From: Microbacterium atlanticum
GTDB taxonomy: Bacteria > Actinomycetota > Actinomycetes > Actinomycetales > Microbacteriaceae
Reading direction: 5' to 3'
Length of the DNA: 64,000 nt
NCBI RefSeq assembly: GCF_015277815.1
Contig: NZ_CP063813.1
Span: forward strand, 3,410,001 to 3,474,000
Below are positions 1-8,442 of the stretch, piece by piece (the stretch's first letter is position 1; the number at the start of each line of letters is the position of its first letter). The notes under the pieces are model-generated. The model worked only from the letters and a program-made list of their open reading frames with translations. It searched no databases and was not told the DNA's origin. The translations under genes and the position numbers were made by a program.

Positions 1-568
1 CCATGCCGTCGTCGAGGTCGATCACCCGGACCCGACGAGTGCCGTGCGCACGTCGCTGGAGCTCTGCGGCCATCTCGGGATCGATGCGTGCCGCGACGAC
101 ACGGGCGATCGCGCGCAGACGGGCCGGGGTCTCGAAGCGGGCGGCCTCCAGCAGGATGCGCTCATACTCGGCCCGGCTCGCCGGGTCGTCGATCCCCGCA
201 CCGGAGTCGGTGATGGCGGACGCGTGAGCGAGGTCGATGCGGCCCTTGCGGAGCGCCCGGAACGTCTCGGAGAACGAGGAGACGAGTGCGCTGGCCGCAG
301 ACATCCGGGCCTGGACCGTTCGGTCGCTCAGCCGCATCGCGGCACCCAGTTCGGCGGTGACCTCGCGCAGGGGCAGGTCGTGCGGACTGCGACGCCCACC
401 CGCCCGCCGCTCTTCTTCGCGCGCCCGCACGATCTCGGTGGCGTCGTCCAGCAGTGCCGCCTCGTGCGCCTGGAGGCGTGCGATCCGTGCTCTGGTCGCC
501 TTCACGTCAGCCACGACGCGCTCGAGAGCGCCCCAGATCGCGTCGCCGGTATCGATGGTGCGGCTCAA
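1..568 (-). CDS. DUF222 (13E12-type) HNH endonuclease family protein, C-terminal part outside the window
   Basis: This is the N-terminal half of a protein that runs off the left edge. Translating the minus strand gives an open frame with a coiled N-terminus (ALERVVADVKATRARIARLQ) and then the DUF222 signature region EVTAELGAAMRLSDRTVQAR and ASALVSSF. The HNH zinc-finger half, normally at the C-terminus, lies outside the window. The start is uncertain. No ATG is in frame; the best candidate is TTG at 568 behind a GGGAG. A second member of the family is at 14664-16091. In mycobacteria such 13E12-repeat genes are often in the SOS regulon, which agrees with the promoter seen at 648-676. The cellular role of the family is poorly defined. 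Confidence 0.75.
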   Translation of the reverse strand, partial: MSRTIDTGDAIWGALERVVADVKATRARIARLQAHEAALLDDATEIVRAREEERRAGGRRSPHDLPLREVTAELGAAMRLSDRTVQARMSAASALVSSFSETFRALRKGRIDLAHASAITDSGAGIDDPASRAEYERILLEAARFETPARLRAIARVVAARIDPEMAAELQRRAHGTRRVRVIDLDDGM

Positions 569-647
569 CAGTCTCCCGTTCAAAAGGGGGGCCGCAGCGG
601 TGCGGCGCGAGACCGATGGGGAGTGCAGCGTCCGATCTCTGACCTCG

Positions 648-676
648 ATATTAGTACATTTGTTCGAATGTGGCAA
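648..676 (-). promoter_or_regulatory. SOS-type promoter of the DUF222/HNH gene
   Basis: Read on the minus strand, TTGCCA (676-671) and TAATAT (653-648) are separated by exactly 17 bases, an excellent sigma-70-type promoter. A LexA-like box, TAGTAC-N4-GTTCGA on the plus strand (652-667), lies in the spacer and overlaps the -10. Against the actinobacterial SOS consensus TCGAAC-N4-GTTCGA it matches 10 of 12 defined positions. LexA binding there would block transcription. That LexA binds is inference. Confidence 0.6.
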
Positions 677-848
677 GCATCGCGGAAGGCTGACTTGCTC
701 ACGGCCGGCCGTGGTATCGCGGCGTTGCGCCGAGCGATGTCAGCTCAGCGCGGGCCTCTCAGCTCGAGCGCCCACGCCGGCGGGAGGAGCCGGGCCGGCC
801 GCGGTCACGGCGTTCGCCCGGCCGCCCTCGGGCGCGAGTCGGGCGGTT

Positions 849-2234
849 TCAGGCGCCCTTGAGACGCTCCGCGAGGTATGCGTGCAGGCCCTCCAGCGGA
901 ACGCGCTCCTGCCCCATCGTGTCGCGGTCGCGCACCGTGACGGCGCGGTCGTCGAGGGAGTCGAAGTCGACCGTGACGCAGAACGGCGTGCCGATCTCGT
1001 CCTGGCGACGGTAGCGCCGGCCGATGGCGCCGGCGTCGTCGAAGTCGATGTTCCACTGGCCGCGTAGCGTCTCGGCGACCTCGCGTGCGATCGGCGAGAG
1101 CTGCTCGTTGCGCGACAGCGGCAGGACCGCGACCTTCACCGGCGCCAGGCGCGGGTCGAGCTTGAGCACGGTGCGGGTGTCGGTGCCGCCCTTGGCGTTC
1201 GGCGCCTCCTCCTCGTGATACGCGTCGACGAGGAACGCCATCATGCTGCGGGTGAGGCCGAACGACGGCTCGATCACGTAGGGGATGTACTTCTCCCCCG
1301 ACGCCTGGTCGAAGTACGTGAGCGACTGGCCCGAGGCCTCGGAGTGCGAGCCGAGGTCGTAGTCGGTGCGGTTGGCCACACCCATCAGCTCGCCCCACTC
1401 CTTGCCCGGGAAGCCGAAGCGGTACTCGAGGTCGATCGTGCCGTCGGAGTAGTGCGCGCGCTCGTCCTCGGGAACGTCGAAGCGGCGCATGTTGGCCGGA
1501 TCGATGCCGAGGTCTGTGAACCAGTCCCAGCACTCGTCCACCCAGTGCTCGAACCACTCCTGCGCGTCCGCCGGCGGCACGAAGTACTCGATCTCCATCT
1601 GCTCGAACTCGCGGGTGCGGAAGATGAAGTTGCCGGGCGTGATCTCGTTGCGGAACGCCTTGCCGACCTGGCCGATGCCGAAGGGCGGCTTCTTGCGGCT
1701 CGCGGTGAGCACGTTCGAGAAGTTCACGAAGATGCCCTGCGCGGTCTCGGGGCGCAGGTAGTGCAGGCCCGACTCGTCGTCCACCACGCCGAGGTACGTC
1801 TTCACCAGGCCCGAGAACGCCTTCGGCTCGGTGTACTGGCCTTTGGTGCCGCAGTTCGGGCACGGCACGTCGGCGAGGCCGTTCTCGGCCTTGCGGCCCT
1901 TGCGCGCCTCGAAGTCCTCGAGGAGGTTGTCGGCACGGAAGCGCTTGTGGCACTGCAGGCACTCCACGAGCGGGTCGGTGAAGGTGGCGACGTGACCGGA
2001 TGCCTCCCACACGCGCTTGGGCAGGATGATCGACGAGTCCAGGCCCACCATGTCGCCGCGGCCGCGCACGAAGGTCTGCCACCACTGGCGGCGGATGTTC
2101 TCCTTCAGCTCCGTGCCGAGGGGGCCGTAGTCCCACGCCGAGCGGGATCCGCCGTAGATCTCACCTGCCTGGAACACGAACCCGCGATGGCGGGCGAGGC
2201 TGATGACTTTGTCGAGGCGAGACTGCTCGGCCAT
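849..2234 (-). CDS. glyS: glycine--tRNA ligase, single-chain alpha2 type
   Basis: Charges tRNA-Gly with glycine in the cytoplasm and is essential. The 461-residue length fits the alpha2 class II enzyme of actinobacteria. Visible landmarks are the N-terminal [20 protein letters not shown] with YGPLG, the zinc-type cysteines in ECLQCHKRF and PCPNCG, a motif-2 region [20 protein letters not shown], and IEPSFGLTR near the active site. The start at 2234 gives MAEQSRLDK, the normal family N-terminus; the open frame continues upstream only by chance. It lies downstream of the GH15 gene and probably has its own promoter in 2235-2341. Nothing looks unusual in it. Confidence 0.97.
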   Translation of the reverse strand: MAEQSRLDKVISLARHRGFVFQAGEIYGGSRSAWDYGPLGTELKENIRRQWWQTFVRGRGDMVGLDSSIILPKRVWEASGHVATFTDPLVECLQCHKRFRADNLLEDFEARKGRKAENGLADVPCPNCGTKGQYTEPKAFSGLVKTYLGVVDDESGLHYLRPETAQGIFVNFSNVLTASRKKPPFGIGQVGKAFRNEITPGNFIFRTREFEQMEIEYFVPPADAQEWFEHWVDECWDWFTDLGIDPANMRRFDVPEDERAHYSDGTIDLEYRFGFPGKEWGELMGVANRTDYDLGSHSEASGQSLTYFDQASGEKYIPYVIEPSFGLTRSMMAFLVDAYHEEEAPNAKGGTDTRTVLKLDPRLAPVKVAVLPLSRNEQLSPIAREVAETLRGQWNIDFDDAGAIGRRYRRQDEIGTPFCVTVDFDSLDDRAVTVRDRDTMGQERVPLEGLHAYLAERLKGA

Positions 2235-2286
2235 GGTGGCTCCAATGGTCGGGTGGGATGCGCGAGGGCGCGGATGATCTCGATAC

Positions 2287-2301
2287 GCTCGCAGAGCGAG
2301 C
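2287..2301. repeat. small intergenic palindrome (GCTCGC-AGA-GCGAGC) of a REP-like type
   Basis: A perfect 6-bp stem with a 3-base loop lies in the 107-bp gap between the GH15 and glyS genes and is flanked by CTCGATA and CACTCGAT. Similar TCTCGATACGCTCG-type intergenic palindromes recur in Microbacteriaceae genomes, as I recall them. It could work as a weak terminator for the GH15 transcript. Only one copy was noticed here. Confidence 0.4.
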
Positions 2302-2341
2302 ACTCGATCCGGCGGCCGCGTTCGACGGCCATCCGACGATT

Positions 2342-4177
2342 CTAGTGATCGAGCAGACGATCCAGGTTCACGGCCGCGTTGATGAGAGAGAGGTGGCTGA
2401 AGGCCTGGGGGAAATTGCCGAGCTGCTCGCCGGTCAGCCCGATCTCCTCCGCGTAGAGCCCGAGGTGGTTGGCGTAGGTCAGCATCTTCTCGAAGGTGAG
2501 CTGCGCCTCTTCCGTGCGGCCGGTGCGCGCGAGCGCGTCGACGTACCAGAACGAGCAGAGGGTGAAGGTGCCCTCCGAGCCGCGCAGCCCGTCGGGCGAC
2601 GCGGCCGGGTTGTAGCGGTAGACCAGGCTGTCCGACACCAGCTCCTGCTCCATCGCCCGCAGCGTCGAGAGCCACATCGGATCGCGCGGCGAGATGACGC
2701 CCATGGCGGGCATCACGAGGTTCGCGGCGTCGAGCACGGTGCTGCCGTCGTGCTGTACGAACGCGCCGCGCTCGGCATCCCACGACGTCGTCATCAGCCG
2801 GCGGTAGATCTCGTCGCGCTCGTGCCGCCAGCGGGCGACGTCGGCCGGCCGGCCGCCGGATTCGGCGAGACGGATGCCGCGGTCCAGGGCCGTCCAGCAC
2901 ATGAAGCGGCCGAACGTGAACTTCTGGCGGCCGCCCCGCGTCTCCCACACCCCCTCCTCGGGGGTGTCCCAGTGGTCGCAGACCCAGTCGAGCATGCGGC
3001 TCACCTCCGTCCAGCCCACGTGGCTGAGCTGGAAGCCCTGGTCGACGGCGCGCTGGATCGAGTCCATCGCCTCGCCGTAGATGTCCAGCTGCAGCTGGTC
3101 GGCGGCGCCGTTTCCGATGCGGACCGGCGAGGAGTCGCGATAGCCGCTCCAGGAGGGCAGCGTCGTCTCGGCGAGGTCGGACGATCCGTCGACGCGGTAC
3201 ATGATCTTCAGCGGCCCCGACTCGTCGCCGGCGCTCTCCTGCACGCGGGCGAGGAGCCACTGCCCGAACGCCTCGGCCTCTTCGGCGTAGCCGAGCCCGA
3301 GCAGGGCGTGCACCGAGAAGGAGGCGTCGCGGATCCAGGTGTAGCGGTAGTCCCAGTTGCGCTCGCCGCCGACCTGTTCCGGCAGGCCCGCCGTCGGCGC
3401 CGCGACCAGGGCTCCGGTGGGCGCGTAGGTGAGGAGCTTCAGTGTGATGGCGGAACGGTGCACCATCTCGCGCCAGCGCCCGCGGTACGTCGACCGGGCC
3501 ACCCAGTCGCGCCAGTACCGCTGGGTGTCCAGCAGCATCGCCTCGAGCTCTTCGACCGGGACGCGGGTGGGCGCCGCGCCTCCCGTCTCGAGCAGCACGC
3601 CGGTGCGCTCACCGGCGTGGAGCATGCCGCGCACCCGCAGGCCGCCCTCGACGAGCTCGATGGTCCCGGCCTGCCCATCGCCGCGGCGCACGATGTCGCC
3701 GACCCGGTGCACGGTCAGGGACTGCCCGCCGCCGGTGAAGACGACGCCGTCGCCGGGCGCCGGCTCGATCCCGGTGTGTTCGGCGGTGCCGTACTCGAAC
3801 GCCGGCCGGATGTCGCCGACGAACGCCATCGAGCCGCGGACGACGCGGATCAGCCGCGCGATCCGGTGTCGGTCGGTGGGCTCATGGCCGGCGATCGGCA
3901 TGAAGTCGATGACCTCGCCGACCCCCGCCTCGGTCATGTAGCGCGTGAGGAGGATCGCGGTGTCGGGCAGGTACAGCTGCCGCGTCACGTAGTCGTCGGT
4001 GTCGGGGCGCACGCGGCAGAACCCGCCGCGCTGGGCGTCCAGCAGCGAGCCGAAGATGCTCGGCGAGTCGAACCGCGGGGCGCAGAACCAGTCGATCGTG
4101 CCCTCGGTGTCGATGAGCGCCGCGGTCTGCAGGTCGCCGATCACTCCATGGTTCGAGATGTCGGGGTAATCGCCCAT
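2342..4177 (-). CDS. glycoside hydrolase family 15 protein (trehalase/glucoamylase-like)
   Basis: A cytoplasmic GH15 enzyme of 611 residues with no signal peptide. Actinobacterial members of this length are usually trehalases or glucan-hydrolysing enzymes. The N-terminal motif [20 protein letters not shown] with [18 protein letters not shown] residues (here [14 protein letters not shown]) is typical. In the (alpha/alpha)6 barrel, [19 protein letters not shown] and the C-terminal [15 protein letters not shown] carry the two acidic positions expected for catalysis. It ends 107 bp before glyS and follows the DUF4870 gene by 25 bp. Substrate specificity cannot be read from the sequence; trehalose, as in the mycobacterial family, is the leading guess. 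Confidence 0.85.
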   Translation of the reverse strand: MGDYPDISNHGVIGDLQTAALIDTEGTIDWFCAPRFDSPSIFGSLLDAQRGGFCRVRPDTDDYVTRQLYLPDTAILLTRYMTEAGVGEVIDFMPIAGHEPTDRHRIARLIRVVRGSMAFVGDIRPAFEYGTAEHTGIEPAPGDGVVFTGGGQSLTVHRVGDIVRRGDGQAGTIELVEGGLRVRGMLHAGERTGVLLETGGAAPTRVPVEELEAMLLDTQRYWRDWVARSTYRGRWREMVHRSAITLKLLTYAPTGALVAAPTAGLPEQVGGERNWDYRYTWIRDASFSVHALLGLGYAEEAEAFGQWLLARVQESAGDESGPLKIMYRVDGSSDLAETTLPSWSGYRDSSPVRIGNGAADQLQLDIYGEAMDSIQRAVDQGFQLSHVGWTEVSRMLDWVCDHWDTPEEGVWETRGGRQKFTFGRFMCWTALDRGIRLAESGGRPADVARWRHERDEIYRRLMTTSWDAERGAFVQHDGSTVLDAANLVMPAMGVISPRDPMWLSTLRAMEQELVSDSLVYRYNPAASPDGLRGSEGTFTLCSFWYVDALARTGRTEEAQLTFEKMLTYANHLGLYAEEIGLTGEQLGNFPQAFSHLSLINAAVNLDRLLDH

Positions 4178-4202
4178 CGGCCCGCCGCCCGTCCCACCTG
4201 GG

Positions 4203-4580
4203 TCAGCTCAGGAACCTGATGGTGAGCGGGTACGTGTACCACTCCCCCCGGTTCGCCTTCACCGCCGCGACGATGCACAGGACGATGTTCAGGATGTACG
4301 CGGCGATGAGGATGAAGATGCCGATGATGAGGAATGTCAGCACCGTGCCCACGACGTACGCGATGAGCAGTGTGAGCTGGAAGTTCAGCGCCGTCGCGGT
4401 GTGGGCACGGACGAAGGGGCCGCGGTCCTTCAGCACGAGGTAGCCCACGAGCGGCGCAAGGAAGCCGAAGAACAGGCCACCGAGGTGCACGAGGGTGGCC
4501 CACAGCTTCTCATCGGCGGGGGTCATCGGCTGGGGCGGGGCTGCAGCGCCGTACGGGTACTGCGGCGGAGGCGTCGTCAT
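4203..4580 (-). CDS. DUF4870 domain-containing membrane protein
   Basis: A small integral membrane protein of 125 residues. A Pro/Tyr-rich N-terminal tail (residues 1-20) is followed by LWATLVHLGGLFFGFLAPLVG, the charged KDRGPFVRAHTATALNFQ motif typical of DUF4870, and two further hydrophobic stretches (about 70-110). The function of the family is unknown. It is probably leaderless, with a TAGGCT box six bases before the ATG. It reads toward the GH15 gene with a 25-bp gap, so the two may be co-transcribed. Confidence 0.85.
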   Translation of the reverse strand: MTTPPPQYPYGAAAPPQPMTPADEKLWATLVHLGGLFFGFLAPLVGYLVLKDRGPFVRAHTATALNFQLTLLIAYVVGTVLTFLIIGIFILIAAYILNIVLCIVAAVKANRGEWYTYPLTIRFLS

Positions 4581-4586
4581 GGCGCC

Positions 4587-4592
4587 AGCCTA
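4587..4592 (-). promoter_or_regulatory. -10 box (TAGGCT) of a leaderless gene
   Basis: On the minus strand TAGGCT is followed by six bases and then the ATG at 4580. This distance puts the transcription start at or next to the start codon, which predicts a leaderless mRNA. No Shine-Dalgarno sequence is present. Confidence 0.55.
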
Positions 4593-4616
4593 GTGGCGCC
4601 GCCGCTGCGGCCGAGA

Positions 4617-4650
4617 GGGGGTTGTCCCCCGTCTTCACGGGGGCGACCCC
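4617..4650 (-). terminator. hairpin downstream of the lactate monooxygenase-like gene
   Basis: CCCCCGT (4626-4632), the loop CTTC and ACGGGGG (4637-4643) form a perfect 7-bp stem. Outer GGGG and CCCC runs extend it. It lies about 45 bases after the stop codon at 4694 in the direction of transcription. No U-run follows, as is usual in high-GC actinobacteria. Confidence 0.55.
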
Positions 4651-4693
4651 GCCGACGAAGCGCATCGGGCCGCCCACGCCGGGCGCGTCCGCG

Positions 4694-6040
4694 TCAGGCC
4701 GGCCGCAGCGCGTCGGGCCCGAGCTCGGCGATCGACATGTGCCCGGACAGCCCCAGCGTGATGTCGAGCTCAGCGAGCAGGTTGCGCACCGCCTCGCGGA
4801 CGCCGGCCTCGCCGGCGACGGCCAGGCCGTACGCGTACGGTCGCCCGATCGCGACGGCGGTGGCGCCCAGCGCCAGCGCGATGAAGGCATCGGAGCCCTG
4901 GCGCACACCGGAGTCGAACACGAGGGGCACCCGGCCCGCCACACGCTCGGCGATCGCGGGCAGCACCTCCAGCGTCGGCACGGACTGATCGATCTGGCGC
5001 CCGCCGTGGTTGGAGACCCAGATGCCGTCGACGCCGGCATCGAGCGCGCGGAGGGCGTCGTCGGGGTGCACGATGCCCTTGAGGATGATCGGCAGCGAGG
5101 TCCACTCGCGGGCCTTCGCGAGGTCGCCCCACGTGAGCGCCGGCGTGGAGAACACCTCGAGGAAGGTCTCGACGGCGGCACGTGGCAGCGGCGAGCGCAG
5201 GTTGTCGCGCACGCTCCGGGAGCCGGTGAGGGCGGAGCCTCTGCGAGCGATCCGCACGCCCGCCGCGACCGCCTTCGGCGTCACGCGCACGGCCGGCGCC
5301 GGTGGGTCGGCAGGCGCAGCGGCTGCCGCCCGCGCACGCTCGCGCACCAGCTGCTGGAACACGGGATCGCCGGTGTACTGCGCGATGCCCATCGCGCGCG
5401 TGAAGGGCAGGTAGGCGAGGTCGAGGTCGCGGGTGCGCCAGCCCAGCAGGTGCGTGTCGAGCGTGACGACGATCGCTTCGCAGCCGGATGCCTCCGCCCG
5501 GCGCAGCAGCGAGGCGTTGAGCTCGTCGGACGCCGACCAGTAGAGCTGGAACATCCGCGATGCGGCGGGGGCGGCATCCGTCACCTCCTCCATCGGGACG
5601 GACGCCTGGTTCGAGATGGTGTACGGCACGCCGAGGGAGGCCGCCGCCCGCGCCACCGCGAGGTCGGCGTCGGCGTGCGCGAGCTCCATGACCCCGAGCG
5701 GCGCGAGAAGCAGGGGTGTGGGGCGGCGCGTGCCCAGGAAGTCGATCGACAGATCTCGTGACGACACGTCGCGCAGCGGCCGGGGCCACACCTGCCAGCG
5801 GCCGAACGCGGCGCGGTTGGCGGCCACGGTGCGCTCGGCACCGGCTCCCCCGGCGATGTACGCGAACGCCTCGGCGCTGAGGGCGCGGCGTGCCGCGGCT
5901 TCGAGGGCGCCCGCGTCGACGGGCACCCGCGGCCGTGTGCCGCTGATGCCGGCCCGGTAGATGTCGGATTGCGTCCGGCGCGAGATCCCCCGCGCGAAGG
6001 CGGCCGGGTCGTCGACGGGAGCGGCACTGCTCTGAGCCAT
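4694..6040 (-). CDS. FMN-dependent alpha-hydroxy acid oxidase, lactate 2-monooxygenase-like
   Basis: A flavoenzyme of the lactate oxidase/glycolate oxidase family. Residues 45-230 and 290-430 form the FMN barrel. K321 (ILKGI) and the active-site stretch SNHGGRQ (H345, R348) are present, as is the FMN phosphate region FDSGVRQGSDAFIALALGA. The segment TLDTHLLGWRTRDLDLAYLPF followed by GIAQYTGDPVF is typical of lactate 2-monooxygenase (lactate plus O2 to acetate, CO2 and water). At 448 residues it is longer than mycobacterial LMO because of an Ala/Pro-rich loop at 235-275. A simple lactate oxidase activity cannot be excluded. It is probably leaderless. Confidence 0.85.
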   Translation of the reverse strand: MAQSSAAPVDDPAAFARGISRRTQSDIYRAGISGTRPRVPVDAGALEAAARRALSAEAFAYIAGGAGAERTVAANRAAFGRWQVWPRPLRDVSSRDLSIDFLGTRRPTPLLLAPLGVMELAHADADLAVARAAASLGVPYTISNQASVPMEEVTDAAPAASRMFQLYWSASDELNASLLRRAEASGCEAIVVTLDTHLLGWRTRDLDLAYLPFTRAMGIAQYTGDPVFQQLVRERARAAAAAPADPPAPAVRVTPKAVAAGVRIARRGSALTGSRSVRDNLRSPLPRAAVETFLEVFSTPALTWGDLAKAREWTSLPIILKGIVHPDDALRALDAGVDGIWVSNHGGRQIDQSVPTLEVLPAIAERVAGRVPLVFDSGVRQGSDAFIALALGATAVAIGRPYAYGLAVAGEAGVREAVRNLLAELDITLGLSGHMSIAELGPDALRPA

Positions 6041-6046
6041 GCCGAC

Positions 6047-6052
6047 AGCCTA
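6047..6052 (-). promoter_or_regulatory. -10 box (TAGGCT) of a leaderless gene
   Basis: TAGGCT on the minus strand lies six bases upstream of the ATG at 6040. It is the same box and spacing as at 4587-4592. Confidence 0.55.
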
Positions 6053-6099
6053 TTCAGGCGCCGATGCGGTGTGCCCCGGCGACCGCTCACGTCGCCGGT

Positions 6100-6978
6100 T
6101 CAGCCCGCGAAGCCGCACCAGGCGGCGACCCACGACAGGATCCGGCCGCGCAGGTCGTCCCCCACGAAGAGCTCGACCTCACCGGGTTCGCCGTCGACCT
6201 CGACGCGCACGCCGAAGATCGTGCCGCGCTTGTCTTCCAGCACGGCGTGCGGGTCGCAGCGGGTGGGCACCAGGGGCAGGGTGAGGAGCCGGGACGCGGC
6301 GGCGGTCGCTGGGACCTCGAGATCAAGCGGATACAGGTCGGCGCCCGGAGGCAGTCCGGCGAAGGTCAGCAGGTTCGTGCGCTCCACGCCGACCAGGGTC
6401 GCCGCGGCGCCACCGGTGGGGGTGACGGCGAGCTCGAGGGCGGCGGGCTCACCGGGCGGCGACGGCGAGAATCCGGTGAACGCGAGGGACGCGGCATCCG
6501 TCACCCGCTCCAGCAGGCACTCGCGCGCGTGCAGCGCGGCCACGAACCCGAGCGGATCGGGAGCGGATGCCGTCGCCTCGGTGCTGCCGTCGTCGGCGAG
6601 GATCTCGAGCACGGCCTCGGCCTCGCCGTCTGCGGGCACCGAGCACTCGACGGGAGGGAGCTGCACGCGGATGTCGGCGACGCCGCCCGCCGGGAGGGCG
6701 CTGGTGCGGCCCTCGACGACGCGGGTGCCGGCCCCGGTGAACCTCGGATCCTCGACGCGCACGGCGCCCAGGGTGATCGCCTCCGCGGAGGTGTTGCGCA
6801 CCCGCACCTGCGCCTGGCGCAGCGCGACGTCCGAGCGCAGCTGGTGCAGCTCGACGGCGACCTCCGCTGTCGGAGCCGGGCCGGACGGTTCCAGAGCGGC
6901 CGCGCAGCCGCTCAGCGCGAGAGCGACCGCCGAAGCCGTGACGACGCCGACACGGCGGACGCGACGGGCGGATCGCAT
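6100..6978 (-). CDS. secreted lipoprotein of unknown function
   Basis: The 292-residue product begins with an Arg-rich n-region, a hydrophobic stretch and the lipobox LSGC (Cys25), so it should be lipid-anchored outside the membrane. The rest has no motif that I recognise. It looks beta-rich, with repeated short segments such as VRVRNTSAEAITLGAVRV that resemble Ig-like or DUF-type accessory domains. It begins four bases after the menC stop, so it is very probably translated from the menC transcript. That coupling is the only clue to its role, and it may not be meaningful. Confidence 0.75.
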   Translation of the reverse strand: MRSARRVRRVGVVTASAVALALSGCAAALEPSGPAPTAEVAVELHQLRSDVALRQAQVRVRNTSAEAITLGAVRVEDPRFTGAGTRVVEGRTSALPAGGVADIRVQLPPVECSVPADGEAEAVLEILADDGSTEATASAPDPLGFVAALHARECLLERVTDAASLAFTGFSPSPPGEPAALELAVTPTGGAAATLVGVERTNLLTFAGLPPGADLYPLDLEVPATAAASRLLTLPLVPTRCDPHAVLEDKRGTIFGVRVEVDGEPGEVELFVGDDLRGRILSWVAAWCGFAG

Positions 6979-6982
6979 CGCG

Positions 6983-8116
6983 TCACCGGGTCAGCGTCTC
7001 GCGCGCGACGGTGAAGTCGTCGAGGGCGACCGGGTCGATCGCGACCCCGAGTCCGTGGCCGGTGGGCACCCGCACGTGCCCGTCCTCGAGCACCGCCGGC
7101 TCGGTCACGATGTCGCGCCGGTAGAACCGGTCGGACCCGGACACATCGCCGGGGAGGGTGAAGCCGGGGAGCGCGGCGAGCGCGGCGTTGGCGGCCCGGC
7201 CGATGCCGGTCTCCAGCATGCCCCCGCACCACACCGGGATGCCCGCCGCGACGCACCGGTCGTGGATGCGCACGGCCTCGAGATAGCCGCCGACACGGCC
7301 GGCCTTGATGTTGATCACGGCTGCCGAGCCGAGCGCGAGCGCGTCGGCGGCGGCCTTGTCCGAGACGATCGACTCGTCCAGGCACACCGGCGTGCGCAGG
7401 CGCCGAGCGAGCTCGGCGTGGTCGACGAGGTCGTCCTCCTGCAGCGGCTGCTCGATCAGGAGCAGGTCGAAGCGGTCGAGCTCGGCGAGGGTCGCGGCAT
7501 CCGCCATCGTGTAGGCCGAGTTGGCGTCGACCTGCAGGGGGATGCCGCCGAACGCATCGCGCACCGCGGCCGTGTCGCCCACGTCGCGGCCGGGCTTGAT
7601 CTTGATCTTGATGCGGACGTACCCCTCGTCGAGGTAGCCCCGCACCGTCTCGACGAGCGCGGCGGGGTCGCGCTGGATGCCGACCGACACCCCGCTCGGC
7701 ACCCGGTCCCGCGTCGCGCCGACGTACTCGGCGAAGCTGCGGCCCTCGGCGCGCAGCGCGGCGTCGACGACGGCGAGTTCGAGTCCGGCCTTGGCCATGC
7801 GGTGGCCCTTGAAGGGCTCGAGGATGCCGGCGACCTCGTGCGGTGCCAGGCGGTGCCGGTCGAGCAGGGCCGGCACCAGGAAGCGCAGCGACACGTCCCA
7901 CGCGCCGTGCGTGTACTCGCTGGAGTACAGCGGGTCGGACTGCGTGACGATCTCGCCCCAGCCCTCGCCGTCGGAGGTCAGCGCGCGGACGACGATGACC
8001 TCGCGCACCGTCTCGGTGCCGAACGACGTCGTGAACGGAGCGACCAGCGGCACGCGCAGCACGCGCAGCTCGAGGCCTTCCAGGGCGACGGGCGCCGCGG
8101 GCGTGGCGATGGGCAT
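6983..8116 (-). CDS. menC: o-succinylbenzoate synthase (enolase superfamily)
   Basis: Most likely dehydrates SHCHC to o-succinylbenzoate in menaquinone synthesis. The 377-residue protein has the MLE/OSBS layout: capping domain at 12-135 with the 20s loop APFTTSFGT, then the barrel. The catalytic KIK (K172-K174), metal ligands D197 (VDANSAYT), E222 (IEQPL) and D247 (CLDES), and the second base K271 (NIKAGRVGG) are all present. OSBS and N-acylamino acid racemase cannot be separated from sequence alone in this subfamily. No other men gene is adjacent. It is probably leaderless and is followed directly by the lipoprotein gene. Confidence 0.8.
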   Translation of the reverse strand: MPIATPAAPVALEGLELRVLRVPLVAPFTTSFGTETVREVIVVRALTSDGEGWGEIVTQSDPLYSSEYTHGAWDVSLRFLVPALLDRHRLAPHEVAGILEPFKGHRMAKAGLELAVVDAALRAEGRSFAEYVGATRDRVPSGVSVGIQRDPAALVETVRGYLDEGYVRIKIKIKPGRDVGDTAAVRDAFGGIPLQVDANSAYTMADAATLAELDRFDLLLIEQPLQEDDLVDHAELARRLRTPVCLDESIVSDKAAADALALGSAAVINIKAGRVGGYLEAVRIHDRCVAAGIPVWCGGMLETGIGRAANAALAALPGFTLPGDVSGSDRFYRRDIVTEPAVLEDGHVRVPTGHGLGVAIDPVALDDFTVARETLTR

Positions 8117-8122
8117 GCGCTC

Positions 8123-8128
8123 AGCGTA
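8123..8128 (-). promoter_or_regulatory. -10 box (TACGCT) of leaderless menC
   Basis: TACGCT on the minus strand ends six bases before the ATG at 8116. The position predicts transcription starting at the start codon. Confidence 0.5.
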
Positions 8129-8179
8129 CGCCCGGGCGATGCGGGGGCCGCGTCGGAGGGCCGCGGGCGGCGCTCGTGG

Positions 8180-8356
8180 TCAGTGCGCGAAGCGGTGGGC
8201 GGCGGTGTCGCGCTGCACCGGCACGTACGTCGAGCGCGCGACGCGCGGGCGACGGCGGCGCGGCATGCGCGGCGCGCGGGCCGCCGTGGGTGACTGCGCC
8301 TCGCGGTGCATGGTGCCCGTCAGGGCGACGATCAGCGTCTCGATGTGCTCGCGCAT
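8180..8356 (-). CDS. small basic protein, unknown
   Basis: A 58-residue product starting MREHIETLIVALTG and ending in an Arg/Pro-rich tail (RMPRRRRPRVARS). The start at 8356 is supported by a purine-rich Shine-Dalgarno, GGAGAGGAAG, two bases before the ATG; this is unusually good for this region. I do not recognise a family. It stands alone between menC and the cyclase gene. It could encode a real small protein or a leader for nothing downstream, since no gene follows on the same strand before menC. Confidence 0.5.
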   Translation of the reverse strand: MREHIETLIVALTGTMHREAQSPTAARAPRMPRRRRPRVARSTYVPVQRDTAAHRFAH

Positions 8357-8442
8357 GGCTTCCTCTCCTCGTTCGAAGGGGAGGAGTGGCGTGCGGTCGC
8401 GGTGATACACGCGGGGTGAGAGGCGACTCCGCGGTTCTGCGC

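Noticed and set aside
849..3260. An 803-residue frame that would fuse an upstream segment to glycyl-tRNA synthetase
   Set aside because: The family N-terminus MAEQSRLDK is at 2234, and the part upstream is antisense or out of frame to the GH15 gene.
6983..8116. menC as an L-rhamnonate dehydratase or muconate cycloisomerase for the catabolic island
   Set aside because: The KxK and second Lys layout is that of OSBS/NAAAR, not the His-base rhamnonate dehydratase, and it is 8 kb from the island in a housekeeping context.
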